From an uncultured Roseobacter sp. (GTDB lineage Bacteria; Pseudomonadota; Alphaproteobacteria; Rhodobacterales; Rhodobacteraceae): DNA of 64,000 nt. Below the pieces are notes generated by a model. That model worked only from the letters and a program-made list of their open reading frames with translations. It was not told the DNA's origin and did no database searches. How positions within the stretch are numbered: the stretch's first letter is position 1; every line of letters begins with the position of its first letter. This document shows, one piece after another, positions 63,453 to 64,000 of the stretch. Position numbers and translations under genes: made by a program. The stretch covers positions 558,001-622,000 of the forward strand of contig CANKZM010000003.1 of NCBI GenBank assembly GCA_947488305.1, written 5' to 3'.

Positions 63453-64000
63453 ATGCCCGACCCCTTACCCCTTCTTGACGGTAAGCTTACCGAAACCCAG
63501 AAAATGCACTATTGGGAAGACGGGTATCTGTTTCCGTTGCAAGTGATCCCGAAGGACGAAGCCGCCGCGATGCGCGCGGAGTTGGAAGCGCTGGAGGCAG
63601 AGTATCTGGACGCTGACCTGCCATTGCCATTGGCAACGTATAAAAGGGTGAATTCTCATTGTGTCATGCCATTGGCACATCGGATCGGGTCAGACCCGCG
63701 CATTCTGGATGTGGTCGAGGGCGTTCTTGGCCCCGACATCATGATTTACGCAGTGGAGTTTTTTATCAAAGAACCCCGCACAAGCCAGATCGTTTCCATG
63801 CATCAGGACCTGACGTATTGGGGCCTTGGGGCCGTAGACGGGCTGGTCACGGCGTGGTTGTCGCTCTCGCCCGCGACTCCTGCATCAGGTTGCATGGATT
63901 TCGTGCGCGGCTCTCACAAGAACGCGATCCTGCCGCATGAAGATACCTTCGACAAAAACAACCTGCTTTCCCGCGGGCAAGAGGTGAAGGTCGACGTGGC
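63453..64000 (+). CDS. Phytanoyl-CoA dioxygenase (PhyH)-family protein, partial
   Basis: Open to the window's right edge, so only the first 182 codons are seen. After MPDPLPLLDG the sequence has the helical N-terminus of PhyH-type Fe(II)/2-oxoglutarate oxygenases. The iron motif MHQDLTYWGL (HxD, about residues 111-120) and AWLSLSPATPASGCMDFVRGSHKNAI (about 130-155) follow. The C-terminal histidine and arginine lie beyond the window. TGGAG at 63442 supports this ATG over the one directly before it. Substrate unknown. Confidence 0.85.
   Translation, partial: MPDPLPLLDGKLTETQKMHYWEDGYLFPLQVIPKDEAAAMRAELEALEAEYLDADLPLPLATYKRVNSHCVMPLAHRIGSDPRILDVVEGVLGPDIMIYAVEFFIKEPRTSQIVSMHQDLTYWGLGAVDGLVTAWLSLSPATPASGCMDFVRGSHKNAILPHEDTFDKNNLLSRGQEVKVDV

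Overview
The window comes from an alphaproteobacterium, very probably a marine Rhodobacteraceae/Roseobacter-group chromosome of moderately high GC. Three things point there: family-specific small proteins (DUF6476, DUF6324, DUF6151, DUF1289, HlyU-type, MmcB), an alphaproteobacterial LexA box, and a tRNA-His without the extra 5' G but with G1-U72 and A73. There is no rRNA operon, CRISPR array, prophage or complete insertion sequence. Most of it is ordinary chromosome.

Layout. 0-5 kb: rluD head to head with a DUF6476 gene, a bactofilin, a P-loop kinase-like protein, tRNA-His, a GNAT acetyltransferase, LexA-controlled mmcB, a probable 6S-type structured RNA and a 37-codon ORF. 5-14 kb: a riboflavin/nusB/nrdR set on the minus strand (nrdR-ribD ... 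ribE-ribBA-ribH-nusB), split by three plus-strand capsule genes (kpsS-like, polysaccharide export lipoprotein, kpsC). 14-20 kb: yjbQ, small secreted and HlyU-like proteins, rpoD and dnaG. 20-25.5 kb: a compact heterotetrameric sarcosine oxidase operon soxB-D-A-G. 25.5-34 kb: DUF6151, glutamate dehydrogenase, a DUF2235 protein, a TspO-like membrane protein, der, bamB and a YfgM-like protein. 34-39 kb: an RND efflux pair with an unusually long permease. 39-46.5 kb: DUF302, a B12-binding regulator of the PpaA/AerR type, an Atm1-type ABC exporter, a LysM protein, a LOG enzyme, a VOC protein and sodB. 46.9-53 kb: a second sarcosine oxidase set (soxB2, soxD2-A2-G2), interrupted by a 60-codon membrane-protein gene with its own terminator. 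53-55 kb: ccmI-ruvX-DUF1289. 55-64 kb: a secreted low-complexity/acidic repeat protein of unknown function, metR/metF, a thioesterase, a YrbL-like protein, a second DUF2235 protein, an orphan form-II CoxL-like molybdoprotein and the start of a PhyH-family dioxygenase.

How genes work together. The sarcosine oxidases convert sarcosine and tetrahydrofolate to glycine and methylene-tetrahydrofolate. metF reduces that product to methyl-tetrahydrofolate for methionine, with metR as the likely homocysteine-responsive activator. This fits a bacterium that uses methylated amines and glycine betaine. KpsS and KpsC build the poly-Kdo linker of a group 2-type capsule, and the lipoprotein would export it; the ABC exporter genes and serotype genes are not in this window.

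Most unusual points: the four-GANTC, 12-bp inverted repeat in front of rpoD, the polyampholytic repeat protein at 55.3 kb, the capsule cluster lodged in the riboflavin operon, the two diverged sox operons, and several small ORFs with strong ribosome binding sites. I found no clearly new multi-gene system.
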